Shown in pieces: positions 8,020 to 16,921 of a stretch of 64,000 nt of DNA. Source of the DNA: Aquisediminimonas profunda (GTDB lineage Bacteria > Pseudomonadota > Alphaproteobacteria > Sphingomonadales > Sphingomonadaceae); contig NZ_CP080327.1 in assembly GCF_019443285.1 (NCBI RefSeq), forward strand, positions 372,001 through 436,000. Reading direction: 5' to 3'. The first letter of the stretch is position 1, and each line of letters starts with the position of its first letter. The position numbers and the translations under genes are program-made. A model generated the notes under the pieces. That model was not told the origin of the DNA and made no database searches. It saw nothing but the letters and a program-made list of their open reading frames with translations.

Positions 8020-8403
8020 TCAGCTCTTCGCGAGGCGGGCACCCATCATTTGATGAAGCAGGTTGATCGCCTTCAAGGGGCGGACCATGACCTTGAATCT
8101 CGTGATCCGGCCTTCCTTGTTCCACCAGATCATGTCGATGCCGTTGATCTTGATGCCGTCGATCTGGTTTTCGAATTCCAGTATTGCTGAGTGATCACCA
8201 TGCCATTCGCCGACATAAGTGAAGCCTGGTCCACCAAGAACCTTTGCAGCAGCCATGAGATATTTGAAGGTAATCTCCTTGCCGCGCTGGGGCGTGTGAA
8301 CGACGGGCGATTCGAAGACAACATCATCGTCCAGCATGTCTGAAAGTGCCTGGGGATCGCCGCTTTCCATATAGGCATGCCAGCGTTCTAGGGCGTTGCT
8401 CAT
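8020..8403 (-). CDS. SnoaL/NTF2-like fold protein
   Basis: A 127-residue protein of the NTF2-like (SnoaL-like) alpha+beta barrel family. The N-terminal helix with W-x-x-[AY]-x-x-x-G-D-x-x-x-L (ERWHAYMESGDPQALSDML), followed by DDVVFESP and the strand pattern ending RFKVMVRP, is typical. Such domains form small-molecule isomerases, cyclases or ligand-binding proteins. No catalytic assignment can be made from sequence. It follows the DUF4345 gene on the same strand with 36 bases between, so the two may be cotranscribed. Confidence 0.8.
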   Translation of the reverse strand: MSNALERWHAYMESGDPQALSDMLDDDVVFESPVVHTPQRGKEITFKYLMAAAKVLGGPGFTYVGEWHGDHSAILEFENQIDGIKINGIDMIWWNKEGRITRFKVMVRPLKAINLLHQMMGARLAKS

Positions 8404-8439
8404 GTGAATGTCTCCATGTTTGTTGCAGGAACGCTGGGG

Positions 8440-8826
8440 TCAGCCGTTTGGCCTGCTCGCGGCAAAGGTGCGTTGCGCGAACATAAGACTGACGACAAAG
8501 AATGCTTCGACGGCCATCGGGACAAATGCACCTGGGGTGATGCCGTCGACAATCAGGCTGACGGTGCGGCCCGTGATCGCTATTGCAAACAACAGGATGG
8601 GCGCAATGAGGAAGCCTGCATTTTGGCGCCAGGCCGCAGCAGCGGACAGTATCCCGCCCGTCAGGAAAAAGGCACACATGTCTGCGCGCAGCACTGCCAT
8701 TCCGGGAATGCCGTTTGGTGAAAGGAAGAAATTGGCGCCCGACTTGACGGGATCGACCAGGAAACCAAGGCCCACGACAATACCGAACAACGCAGCCAGT
8801 GCCGCAAGTATGCGCGCAATCAACAT
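8440..8826 (-). CDS. DUF4345-type four-helix membrane protein
   Basis: A 128-residue integral membrane protein with four predicted helices (about residues 3-25, 46-65, 70-92 and 98-118). The conserved LVDP at the end of the first helix, then the RADMCAFFLTGG segment in the second, match the DUF4345 family; its function is unknown. The start at 8826 (MLIARILAALAAL) is chosen because it opens the first membrane helix and is preceded by AGGGG; a longer frame adds 22 basic residues. It lies 87 bases downstream of dnaE2 on the same strand. Confidence 0.75.
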   Translation of the reverse strand: MLIARILAALAALFGIVVGLGFLVDPVKSGANFFLSPNGIPGMAVLRADMCAFFLTGGILSAAAAWRQNAGFLIAPILLFAIAITGRTVSLIVDGITPGAFVPMAVEAFFVVSLMFAQRTFAASRPNG

Positions 8827-8913
8827 CCTGTGCCCCTTCCCTATCCGGCCCCTTTTTGCCTTTCGGTGGCCCCGGCATGCGATAGCGCACATCGGACGGG
8901 TTGCAACAGCGCC

Positions 8914-11900
8914 TCAGTGAAAATCTCGTGATTTCGGGAACGTGCGGACGTTGCGCGGATGCCCGCCTGTTCGGACAGGACGCGGCAACTGCGGGTGTGC
9001 GAAGACATCGGCCCGGCTGATTTCCGGATCGGTCCGATGGGCATCGGACAATGTTGCAAGAAGGCTGGTCCGGTCGATGATCCGGTGTGCCATGAGGTGG
9101 ATCACACCTTCGGGACTTTTCTGTACTGTCCCTGCAACCTGCATCAGCCGCGCGGACATGACGGCAAGCCGGAACCGTTCGAACGTGCGTGCCCACATGA
9201 TGATGTTGGTAACGCCTGTTTCATCCTCCAGCGTGATGAAGATTGCCTTGCCATTGCCCGGCCTTTGGCGAACGAGGACAACCCCCGCGACCTCGCCACG
9301 CGTACCGTTTGCGGCGCGGCTGATCTCGGCACAGCTCGAAATGCCCTCGGCTGCAAGGACCGGGCGCAGGATCTGCATCGGGTGCGCCTTGAGCGACAGT
9401 CGCACCGTCTGGTAATCGGCAGCGACATGTTCGCCCAGATGCATTGCCGGCAGGTTGGCGTCGGGTTCCACCCCCAGTTCGCGCGCACGTGCGGCCGCAA
9501 AGAGCGGCAGTTCATCCGCCGGCGTGCGCTGTGCTTCCCACGCGCCTTCGCGACGGTCAAACCCCAGCGAACGCAATGCATCCGCATCGGCCAGCAGACG
9601 CAGTGCACGCGGTGGAAGATTGGCCCTGCGCGCCAGATCCTCAATCGAGGAAAACGGGCGACGCGCCCGCATGGCATCAGCCCAAACTTCTCGAAATCCG
9701 CCGATCTGCCGGAGACCGAGACGAAGCGCATCACCTGCGATGCTGCTATCCCAATCGCTTTCATTGGCATCCACAGGAAGCACCTCCACGCCATGTTCGC
9801 GCGCATCGCGGACAATCTGGGCCGGGGCATAAAAACCCATGGGTTGTGAATTGAGGAGCGCAGCGGCGAAAATCGCGGGATAGTGGCACTTGATCCAGGC
9901 CGATACATACACCAGCCGCGCAAATGAGAGGGCGTGGCTTTCCGGAAAACCATAGCTTCCGAACCCTTCGATCTGGCGATAGCAGCGTTCGGCAAATTCC
10001 GCTTCATAACCGCGCCGGACCATCCCGCCGACAAGCTTTGCGTGGAACCTGTCCATGCCACCGACATGCCGGAAGGTGGCCATGGCACGGCGAAGCTGGT
10101 TGGCTTCGGCCTCCGTAAATTCAGCCGCAACGATTGCCAGCTTCATGGCCTGTTCCTGGAACAAGGGCACACCCAGCGTCTTGCCGAGTACTTCGCGAAG
10201 TTCGCCGGGAGAATGCGGCGGTCGCGGCGAAGGGAATGAAATGGTCTCCCGCCCGGTCCGACGCCTGAGATAGGGATGAACCATATCGCCCTGAATCGGA
10301 CCGGGCCTTACAATCGCAACCTGGATTGTCAGATCGTAGAGCGTGCGCGGCTTCAGGCGCGGCAGCATGTTGATCTGCGCCCGGCTCTCGACCTGGAAGA
10401 CACCGATACTGTCTCCCCTGCACAGCATGTCGTATACCGCCGGATCGCTTGAATCGATGTCGACCGTCAGGTCATGATCGCCAAGATCGTTCTTCCGCAT
10501 CAGGTCATAGGCCTTGCGGATACATGTCAGCATGCCGAGTGCCAGCACATCGACCTTCATCAGGCGCAGCGCATCGATATCGTCCTTGTCCCATTCGATG
10601 AAGCTGCGGTTCTCCATTGCTGCATTGTGGACCGGAACCGTTTCATCGAGCCGGTCCTGCGTGAGCACGAACCCGCCGACATGTTGCGAAAGGTGCCGGG
10701 GGACGTGCAGGATGCGCTCGGAAAGCACTTTCAACCGGGCGATCTCCGGATTGTCGGGATCAAAACCGGCTTCCCTCAGGCGCTTCCCGTCGGGCTTGCT
10801 GCCGAAGCTGCCCCACACCGTTCCGGCAAGCCGCGCGGTCACGTCTTCGGTCAGGCCAAGGGCCTTGCCGACTTCGCGCACGGCGCTTTTGGGGCGATAG
10901 TGTATGACGGTTGCGGCAATGCCGGCGCGATGTCGACCATAGCGCCTGTAGACATATTGCATGACCTCCTCGCGGCGCTCATGCTCGAAATCGATGTCGA
11001 TATCGGGCGGCTCCTTGCGGTCTGACGATATGAAGCGCGAAAAGAGCAGGTCATATTGCATCGGGTCGACCGACGTTACGCCAAGCAGGAAACAGACCGC
11101 TGAATTGGCGGCAGACCCCCGACCCTGACACAGAATGGGGGGACTTTGGCCACGCGCAAATGTCACCAGGTCATGAACAGTCAGGAAATAATAGGCAAAG
11201 CCTTCCGTCTTGATGAGCGCCAGTTCCTCAAGCACGGTGCGGCGGAGCTTTGGCGGTATTCCCGTTGGATGTCGCCTGATCGCACCCTGCCAGGCAAGAT
11301 GGGCCAGCCAGTCATCCGCGGACCAGCCCTGCGGAATCGGCTCGCGCGGGTATTCATAGCGTAGCTGGCCAAGATCGAACCGGACCCGTTCGGCAAAGCG
11401 GATCGTCTCTGCAATCGCCTCGGGCCAGGCAGCAAACAGGCGCGCCATTTCGGCGGGCGGTTTGAGATGCCGCTCGGCATGGGCTTCAAGCAAACGCCCT
11501 GCCTTGTGGATCGTCGTGCCGAATCGGATACAGGTCATGATGTCATGGATGGGCCGATCCTGGGGGCGGGCGTAGAGCGTATCGTTGGTCGCAAGCAACG
11601 GAACGCCGGCCCCGGCCGCAACCTCGCGATAGACGGCCAGTTTTCGGGCGTCGGATCCGGCATAGCTCATTGAAACACCCAGCCAGATCTGTCCCGGCGC
11701 AGCCTTTTCCAGGGACGCGAGTATTCTCGCCAGATCGGGAAAGGCGCTTTCCCGCAAGAGAGGCATAGGCCGATCGCCTTCGAGCGGATAATCCGGTGGA
11801 GATTTGTGCGCCTCTTCCGTGCCGCCGCTGGCATAGGGCAGGACGATCACCAGAAGATCATCAAGAAAATCGAGCAGGTCTGCAAAGGCGAGAATGCAAC

Positions 11901-12231
11901 TCCCCTTGACCGCTTTCATGTTCCCCCGGGTCAAAAGCCGGGTCAGCCGGCCCCAGCCATGGCGCGTGGCGGGATAGGCAATGATATCGGGCGTGCCATC
12001 GACAAAGACCAGCCGGGCCCCTGTCACAAGGCGCAGGCCATGACTCTCCGGCGCGTCACCCAGCGCGGCCCAGGCCCGCACCACACCCGCCACGCTGTTG
12101 CGATCGGCAATGCCGATCGTGTGGAGGCCAAGCGCTATGGCCTGTGCAACCATATCGGCAGGCAGCGATGCCCCGCGCAGGAAGGAATAGCTGGTGGTCG
12201 CAACCAGCTCTGCAAAAGCGGTTTGGCTCAC
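8914..12231 (-). CDS. dnaE2: Error-prone DNA polymerase III alpha subunit DnaE2 (ImuC)
   Basis: A 1105-residue C-family DNA polymerase, normal length for DnaE2/ImuC. In order: a PHP-like N-terminal domain beginning FAELVATTSYSFLRGAS, in which the metal-binding histidines of replicative DnaE are replaced (usual for DnaE2); the palm with catalytic acids in PPDIDIDFEHE; fingers and HhH regions; and a C-terminal OB fold. DnaE2 lacks the tau-binding tail of replicative DnaE and performs damage-induced mutagenic synthesis with ImuA and ImuB. It starts in the stop codon of imuB (ATGA), so it is the last gene of the SOS mutasome operon driven from upstream of imuA. Confidence 0.96.
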   Translation of the reverse strand: MSQTAFAELVATTSYSFLRGASLPADMVAQAIALGLHTIGIADRNSVAGVVRAWAALGDAPESHGLRLVTGARLVFVDGTPDIIAYPATRHGWGRLTRLLTRGNMKAVKGSCILAFADLLDFLDDLLVIVLPYASGGTEEAHKSPPDYPLEGDRPMPLLRESAFPDLARILASLEKAAPGQIWLGVSMSYAGSDARKLAVYREVAAGAGVPLLATNDTLYARPQDRPIHDIMTCIRFGTTIHKAGRLLEAHAERHLKPPAEMARLFAAWPEAIAETIRFAERVRFDLGQLRYEYPREPIPQGWSADDWLAHLAWQGAIRRHPTGIPPKLRRTVLEELALIKTEGFAYYFLTVHDLVTFARGQSPPILCQGRGSAANSAVCFLLGVTSVDPMQYDLLFSRFISSDRKEPPDIDIDFEHERREEVMQYVYRRYGRHRAGIAATVIHYRPKSAVREVGKALGLTEDVTARLAGTVWGSFGSKPDGKRLREAGFDPDNPEIARLKVLSERILHVPRHLSQHVGGFVLTQDRLDETVPVHNAAMENRSFIEWDKDDIDALRLMKVDVLALGMLTCIRKAYDLMRKNDLGDHDLTVDIDSSDPAVYDMLCRGDSIGVFQVESRAQINMLPRLKPRTLYDLTIQVAIVRPGPIQGDMVHPYLRRRTGRETISFPSPRPPHSPGELREVLGKTLGVPLFQEQAMKLAIVAAEFTEAEANQLRRAMATFRHVGGMDRFHAKLVGGMVRRGYEAEFAERCYRQIEGFGSYGFPESHALSFARLVYVSAWIKCHYPAIFAAALLNSQPMGFYAPAQIVRDAREHGVEVLPVDANESDWDSSIAGDALRLGLRQIGGFREVWADAMRARRPFSSIEDLARRANLPPRALRLLADADALRSLGFDRREGAWEAQRTPADELPLFAAARARELGVEPDANLPAMHLGEHVAADYQTVRLSLKAHPMQILRPVLAAEGISSCAEISRAANGTRGEVAGVVLVRQRPGNGKAIFITLEDETGVTNIIMWARTFERFRLAVMSARLMQVAGTVQKSPEGVIHLMAHRIIDRTSLLATLSDAHRTDPEISRADVFAHPQLPRPVRTGGHPRNVRTFPKSRDFH

Positions 12232-13742
12232 GCGAAAAGCCCGTGCAGATACCAGTCGGGTGACCGGGCCTCGCTGCCATAAAGGCCGTGCCGGAAAAGC
12301 CAGAAACGGCGACCGCGTTCATCCTCGACACGAAAATAGTCCCGGGTCATCCCTCCCTTTCCGGCTTCATGCCCCTCGCGACGGCGCCACCATTCGGACG
12401 CGATCCGTTCGGGCCCTTCGTAACGGACGACGACATGCGTCCTGCGCCGCCACTGGAAACGGCGCGGCGGCCCGTCTGGCACTTCGGCAATCGCGAGGAT
12501 CGGCTGGGGCGGGTCGAAGAGATGAAGCGGCCGCAGCGGCGGTTCTCCCGCTGTCACTTTCGGCCAGGGCATCGGATCCGGGGGGTCGTTTGCCGGAAAG
12601 GTGAAACAGGCCTGTTCGGGAATATGTGTGTCCCGGCTGCCAAGGCGCTGCACCCGATTCCTGCCAAGCCGGGTCGAGAGACGATCGACGAGCCCTGCCA
12701 CTTCAGCGTCCCCGGCGACCGGCGTTGCAAGACCGGTTTGCACCGGACCCAGCGGTTCGGTGACGGCAATATCGAGCCGGACCGCATCATAGCCAAAGCC
12801 GGGATCGAGTGGATCGGCAAGTGCTTCGATCCGCTCGCGAAACAACCGCATGAGCAGGGCCGGATCATGTGTGGGCTGGCCGGTTTCGACAAAAAGCTGC
12901 CTGACATCGCCATCGCTGCGAAACAGGCTGGCAGCAAAACGCCGCCCACCTTCTCCACGTTCGCGCAAGGCATCCCGGGCCTCATCCGCCAGCGCCTCGA
13001 GTGTTGCCAGCACATAGTCGGTTGCGGCGATCGGTTCGGCAAAGCGGCGCATGACGAAGAGCGCAGGCGGCACCCGGCGCGGCGTGATGCGGATATCCTC
13101 TTCCCCCAGCACGCGCGCCAGCCTTGCAACCATGTCCATGCCGAACCGCGCAGCAAGCGGACTGCGCGGGCGCGCAGCGAGATCGGCAATCGTCGCAAGT
13201 CCTGCACGGCGAAGCGCTATTGTCTGGTCCTCATCCAGGTCGAGCGCAAGGATGGTTGGCGCCTCTCCATGCCGCGCCAGCGCCCGCGCCCTGTCCGGCG
13301 TTTCAGCCAGCGCATGCCGCACACTGAGCCCAGCACGGCCCATCCGGGCGGAGAGATCGGCAACCAGTGCAGCTTCACCGCCCCAGATATGTGCACACCC
13401 CGTTATATCGAGGATCAGGCCGTCCGGCAGATCGAGTGCCACCATCGGGGTATAGCGATCGCAATCGTCGGCCACGCGCTCCAGCAGCGCTGCATCTGCG
13501 GCCGGACTATGATCATGCGTCGCGAGATCCGGAACACGTGCCCGCGCATCGGCAAGCGTCATACCGGGCACAAGGCCTAGTGAAAGCGCGTGTGCATCAA
13601 GCGCCACCAGCCGCATCGCCCCGCGACGCTTTTCGACAAAAACCCGCTGAACGGTATCGCTGCTCGGCGCCTCACGCTGCCAGCGGTCGGCGCTGAGCAG
13701 GGGGAAGAACAGCGCGAGATAGCGCCGGTTCCCGGAAAACAT
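12228..13742 (-). CDS. imuB: ImuB, Y-family polymerase-like mutasome protein
   Basis: A 504-residue protein related to Y-family polymerases. It starts MFSGNRRYLALFFPLLSADRW at 13742, inside the end of imuA (71-base overlap). The palm region aligns but the catalytic acidic motif is not kept: the usual SIDE-type segment reads LDITGCAHIWGG. This fits ImuB as a non-catalytic adaptor linking the beta clamp, ImuA and DnaE2. The C-terminus (RDYFRVEDERGRRFWLFRHG) is the conserved ImuB tail. A longer frame extends to 13901, but those 53 residues are frame-shadow sequence within imuA. Expression is expected to follow the LexA box upstream of imuA. Confidence 0.93.
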   Translation of the reverse strand: MFSGNRRYLALFFPLLSADRWQREAPSSDTVQRVFVEKRRGAMRLVALDAHALSLGLVPGMTLADARARVPDLATHDHSPAADAALLERVADDCDRYTPMVALDLPDGLILDITGCAHIWGGEAALVADLSARMGRAGLSVRHALAETPDRARALARHGEAPTILALDLDEDQTIALRRAGLATIADLAARPRSPLAARFGMDMVARLARVLGEEDIRITPRRVPPALFVMRRFAEPIAATDYVLATLEALADEARDALRERGEGGRRFAASLFRSDGDVRQLFVETGQPTHDPALLMRLFRERIEALADPLDPGFGYDAVRLDIAVTEPLGPVQTGLATPVAGDAEVAGLVDRLSTRLGRNRVQRLGSRDTHIPEQACFTFPANDPPDPMPWPKVTAGEPPLRPLHLFDPPQPILAIAEVPDGPPRRFQWRRRTHVVVRYEGPERIASEWWRRREGHEAGKGGMTRDYFRVEDERGRRFWLFRHGLYGSEARSPDWYLHGLFA

Positions 13743-14427
13743 GCTCCTCACGATCCCACTCCATGACAAGGCCGAAAGGCGGAACGCCACCACGATGGCG
13801 GACAAGTTCGACCGACAGCGCAGCATGCCCCGGCGCATTGCCGGGCAGAGCCGCCGACGATGCCGATGCAACAGTCCAGCGCGTGGCCGCAGCACTGGCA
13901 AAAGAGGTCGTCCTGTCCCTCAGGATGAACGCTGCAATACCCGACGTCTCTGCCGCCAGAACCAGCCTGCGGCTCGCCGTCAGGTCCAGCGCCCTGGCAT
14001 CTCCCCAGGGTTCGATGACGACGGCACCTATGCCTGAACATCCCAGAATATCGGCCGCGGCACGCAGGGCGGACAGCGTATCGGACGCCGTCACGAGAAT
14101 GATCCGGTCCGGATTGATGCCGAGTTCCACAAGGCCCGGCCCATAAAGCCGACCGTGCTGGCGCTGGCCCTTGTCCTCGCGCAGCCAGAGAATTGGCTTC
14201 GCGTCACTGGCGCGGGCTGCCAGCATCAGGGTGAAACCGCTGACGGCTGAATGATCGTCGACCTCTGCAGCGCAAAGCTCGTGAAGCGCCCCAAGCGCCA
14301 GCCCACCCCCAAGCCGGATATCGATAGCATCGCACCCGAAAGAAAAACGCTTCTGCCCGCCGCGCGGGCGTTCCAGACGTTCGAGACGGCGCTTCAACCG
14401 CGCAAGAGAGGCAGACGAATCAGACAT
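13672..14427 (-). CDS. imuA: ImuA, RecA-like mutasome protein
   Basis: A 251-residue protein of the ImuA (RecA/SulA-like) family, first gene of imuA-imuB-dnaE2. It has the ImuA-type N-terminal helix LARLKRRLERLER, then a RecA-like core with FGCDAIDIRLGGGLALGALHEL. The canonical Walker A GxxxxGKT is absent, as expected for ImuA. ImuA binds ImuB and RecA in the mycobacterial and Caulobacter systems. Start 14427 is chosen because AGGA lies directly upstream; a GTG at 14454 would place the SOS operator inside the coding sequence. Confidence 0.92.
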   Translation of the reverse strand: MSDSSASLARLKRRLERLERPRGGQKRFSFGCDAIDIRLGGGLALGALHELCAAEVDDHSAVSGFTLMLAARASDAKPILWLREDKGQRQHGRLYGPGLVELGINPDRIILVTASDTLSALRAAADILGCSGIGAVVIEPWGDARALDLTASRRLVLAAETSGIAAFILRDRTTSFASAAATRWTVASASSAALPGNAPGHAALSVELVRHRGGVPPFGLVMEWDREEHVFREPALSRAVLPPAQRRPLAA

Positions 14428-14430
14428 AAT

Positions 14431-14445
14431 GTTCCTATTATGTTC
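14431..14445 (-). promoter_or_regulatory. LexA (SOS) box of the imuA operon
   Basis: GTTCCTATTATGTTC (plus strand) is an exact alphaproteobacterial LexA box, GTTC-N7-GTTC. It ends three bases before the imuA ATG. On the minus strand it covers both a -10-like CATAAT (14438-14443) and the AGGA ribosome site. A -35-like TTGGCC lies 16 bases further upstream. LexA bound here would block transcription of the whole mutasome operon. Confidence 0.92.
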
Positions 14446-14518
14446 TAGAAACACTTTTGGCCAAGCAGAGTCAAGCCGGGCAGCCGCCCGGCCTGAATGA
14501 AAGCGCCTGATCCTGGCC

Positions 14519-15664
14519 CTATTTCGAGAAGCTGCGGGGTGCTGGCGCGATAACCGAAAAGCCGGTCGCGTTGATCTGCTGCACTTCGAGCATGCGGTCG
14601 GCTATGCCGTCTCTCCCGAAGCGAAAAGCACCGTCGATCCCGGAAAAACCGCCTTCATCGACAAGCTGGGCAATCGGAAATGGCGTTCCGACCCGCCAGC
14701 CGCCCGCAATCTTGTTCGCAAGAAGGACAGCATCATAGCCCAGGCTCGCAAGCCGATAGGGGCCCTTGCCGAACCGCACGCGATATTTGGCTGCGAGCTG
14801 ATTGTAATAGGTGTCCGAGACGCTTGCGAACCAGGCCCCGTGCATCGCCGGGCTGTTCGCCAGCGTCCCTTCGGTATTCCACAGCTCAGTCCCAAGGACC
14901 TTCGCAGTCGCCCCGCCGCTGCGCCGGATCGCCGGAACGATCTGGAGCGCGACACGGCCCGAATCCGCAATCAGGATCGCATCATATTGCCCGGCCAGGG
15001 CAAGCTTCGTCACGGCAGCATTGATCGATCCTGCAGAACGGTCAAAATTCTGCATCGCGATCAACCTGCCCCCGCTTGCTTCCACAGCGCGGATCATGGC
15101 CTGCGAGGCGCGTTGCCCATAAGTGCCATTGGGCACCAGTCCGGCAAAGGTCGTCAGCCCGCGCGACCGGGCATAAAACACCACCCTCTCCACAGACTGC
15201 GTCGGAACAAAACCCATGATGTAGGTCCCGTTCCCGGCAACCGACGTGTCGTTCGAAAAACTGATCAATGGCACCTTCGCGGCACGCCCGATCGGTGCCA
15301 CGGCTTTCACATCATCTGCCAGCAATGGCCCGAGAATCAGCTTGTTCCCGTCCGCGACCGCCTTTTGCGCTGCGGCTGCGGCACCGGCAGCCGTATCATA
15401 GGTCGTCACCCGGATATTCTGCCCGCCCGTATCGAGCACTGCCATGTTCGCCGCATTGGCGATCGATTCCCCGACGCCGGCATTGGCACCCGTCAATGGA
15501 ACGAGGAGTGCAATACGGTGGCGCGTCGCATCGGTTGGCAATTGTCCGGTGACCGGGCCTTCCTCGGGCGGCTTCTCGATCGGCCTTGGCGGATGCTTGG
15601 GAACGACCTGACAGGCAGCGAGCAGGGCCGAGACCGCAAGGACCATCCAGCGCCCCACGCCCAT
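14519..15664 (-). CDS. LppC/LpoA-type penicillin-binding-protein activator lipoprotein
   Basis: A 381-residue lipoprotein with a signal peptide ending in the lipobox LLAAC (lipidated C18), a Pro-rich linker, then a periplasmic-binding-protein type I fold (Peripla_BP_6) from about residue 50 (HRIALLVPLTGANAGVG) to the end. This is the LppC/LpoA C-domain architecture; in gammaproteobacteria LpoA activates PBP1A from the outer membrane. The short, single-domain form is the alphaproteobacterial type. The start at 15664 gives a normal lipoprotein signal; an upstream ATG at 15709 would add 15 polar residues. It is divergent from rsmI, its usual neighbour. Confidence 0.87.
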   Translation of the reverse strand: MGVGRWMVLAVSALLAACQVVPKHPPRPIEKPPEEGPVTGQLPTDATRHRIALLVPLTGANAGVGESIANAANMAVLDTGGQNIRVTTYDTAAGAAAAAQKAVADGNKLILGPLLADDVKAVAPIGRAAKVPLISFSNDTSVAGNGTYIMGFVPTQSVERVVFYARSRGLTTFAGLVPNGTYGQRASQAMIRAVEASGGRLIAMQNFDRSAGSINAAVTKLALAGQYDAILIADSGRVALQIVPAIRRSGGATAKVLGTELWNTEGTLANSPAMHGAWFASVSDTYYNQLAAKYRVRFGKGPYRLASLGYDAVLLANKIAGGWRVGTPFPIAQLVDEGGFSGIDGAFRFGRDGIADRMLEVQQINATGFSVIAPAPRSFSK

Positions 15665-15722
15665 TGATCGACCCACATGTAGTTGCCCTAGGGCCTTTGC
15701 CTCTGCCATATCCCGAATCCTG

Positions 15723-16562
15723 ATGACTAAAACGCTTGAACCCGGACTCTATATCGTTGCGACGCCAATCGGCAATCTTTCCGATCTTTCTTCCCGGGCC
15801 GCGGATATTTTGAAGCAGGCCGATGTGATTGCGGTCGAGGACAGCCGGGTGACGGGCAAGCTGCTCAATCATCTCGGCATCAAGCGCCCGATGACACCCT
15901 ATCACGACCATGTTGCCGAAGGCGTGCGACCTGCGCTTGTCGCCCGAATGGCCAGCGAAGCGGTGGCGCTGGTCTCGGATGCCGGGACGCCACTGATTTC
16001 CGATCCCGGATACAAGCTGGTGCGCGATGCGAGAGCAGCCGGCCACGCTGTCACAACGATACCCGGCCCATGCGCTGCAATTGCCGCATTGACGCTTGCC
16101 GGCCTGCCGACGGATCGCTTTCTGTTCGTCGGCTTCCTTCCGTCCAAGGCAAAGGCGCGCGCCGAGGCTATTGCCGAAATCTCAGCGATCCGGGCGACGC
16201 TGATCCTCTATGAATCGGGGCCCCGTCTTGGCGCAACGCTCGCTGCGCTGGCATCGGGACTTGGCGATCGCGAAGCAGCGGTAGCGCGGGAAATCAGCAA
16301 GATGTTCGAGGAATGCGTCACAGGCACATTGTCGTCGCTCTCCCAACGCTATGCCGACGCACCGCCCAAGGGTGAAATCGTCATCATTGTCAGCCCGCCG
16401 AGACAAGAAGCGGCTGTCACGGACGAAGCCATGATTGATGCGGCGCTGCGCGAAGCACTATCCCGCCTTCCCCCTGCCAAAGCCGTCGGCGAGGTTTCGA
16501 AAGCCATGAAGCTGGACAGGCAGGAACTTTATGCCAGGGCCATGGCGCTGCAGGGAAAATGA
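15723..16562 (+). CDS. rsmI: 16S rRNA 2'-O-ribose C1402 methyltransferase
   Basis: A 279-residue SAM-dependent tetrapyrrole-methylase-fold enzyme that methylates the 2'-O of C1402 in 16S rRNA. Its opening GLYIVATPIGNLSDLSSRA is the RsmI signature. It is followed by DVIAVEDSRVTGKLL, the Gly-containing loop SDAGTPLISDPG, and FVGFLPSKAKAR. Length matches the family. It overlaps yraN by 4 bases and faces away from the LppC gene; this LppC-rsmI-yraN block is conserved in many proteobacteria. Confidence 0.96.
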   Translation: MTKTLEPGLYIVATPIGNLSDLSSRAADILKQADVIAVEDSRVTGKLLNHLGIKRPMTPYHDHVAEGVRPALVARMASEAVALVSDAGTPLISDPGYKLVRDARAAGHAVTTIPGPCAAIAALTLAGLPTDRFLFVGFLPSKAKARAEAIAEISAIRATLILYESGPRLGATLAALASGLGDREAAVAREISKMFEECVTGTLSSLSQRYADAPPKGEIVIIVSPPRQEAAVTDEAMIDAALREALSRLPPAKAVGEVSKAMKLDRQELYARAMALQGK

Positions 16563-16909
16563 GCCGGGCAGAGGCGGAACGGCTCGGTCGCTGGGGCGAA
16601 AGGCGCGCGGCCTGGTGGCTGCGCCTGCAGGGTTGGCGGATCCTTGATCAGCGCGTCCGGCAGCGCGCCGGGGAAATTGACCTGATCGCGCGCAGAGGAC
16701 GGACGACTGCATTCATTGAAGTCAAGACACGAACAACAGTGGCGGCGCTCGACCTCGCGATCGACGACTATAGGCTGCGTCGGGTGGCCGCAGCCGTCGA
16801 AGCCGTGTCCCATCGCTATGCCCGAAGTGGCGATGACATCAGGATCGACATAATACTGATTGCGCCGCGCACCTGGCCGCGCCATCTCGTCAATGTGTGG
16901 CACGCCTGA
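16559..16909 (+). CDS. YraN/UPF0102 family endonuclease-like protein
   Basis: A 116-residue UPF0102 (YraN) protein with a PD-(D/E)xK-like nuclease core: helix GRWGERRAAWWL, the strand GWRILDQRVRQRAGEIDLIARR carrying the conserved E and D of GEIDLIA, and FIEVKTR giving the E-x-K motif. Its cellular role is unsettled. The start overlaps the rsmI stop (ATGA), so the two genes are coupled. A diguanylate cyclase gene converges on it 12 bases downstream. Confidence 0.9.
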   Translation: MSRAEAERLGRWGERRAAWWLRLQGWRILDQRVRQRAGEIDLIARRGRTTAFIEVKTRTTVAALDLAIDDYRLRRVAAAVEAVSHRYARSGDDIRIDIILIAPRTWPRHLVNVWHA

Positions 16910-16921
16910 ACGCGCCGTCGA

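Noticed and set aside
12288-13580. A 430-codon plus-strand frame opposite imuB
   Set aside because: It is a GC-rich shadow. The minus strand encodes a clear ImuB with operon overlaps; the shadow shows no domain.
14428-14454. A longer ImuA starting at a GTG at 14454
   Set aside because: It would put the LexA box inside the coding sequence; the ATG at 14427 has its own ribosome site.
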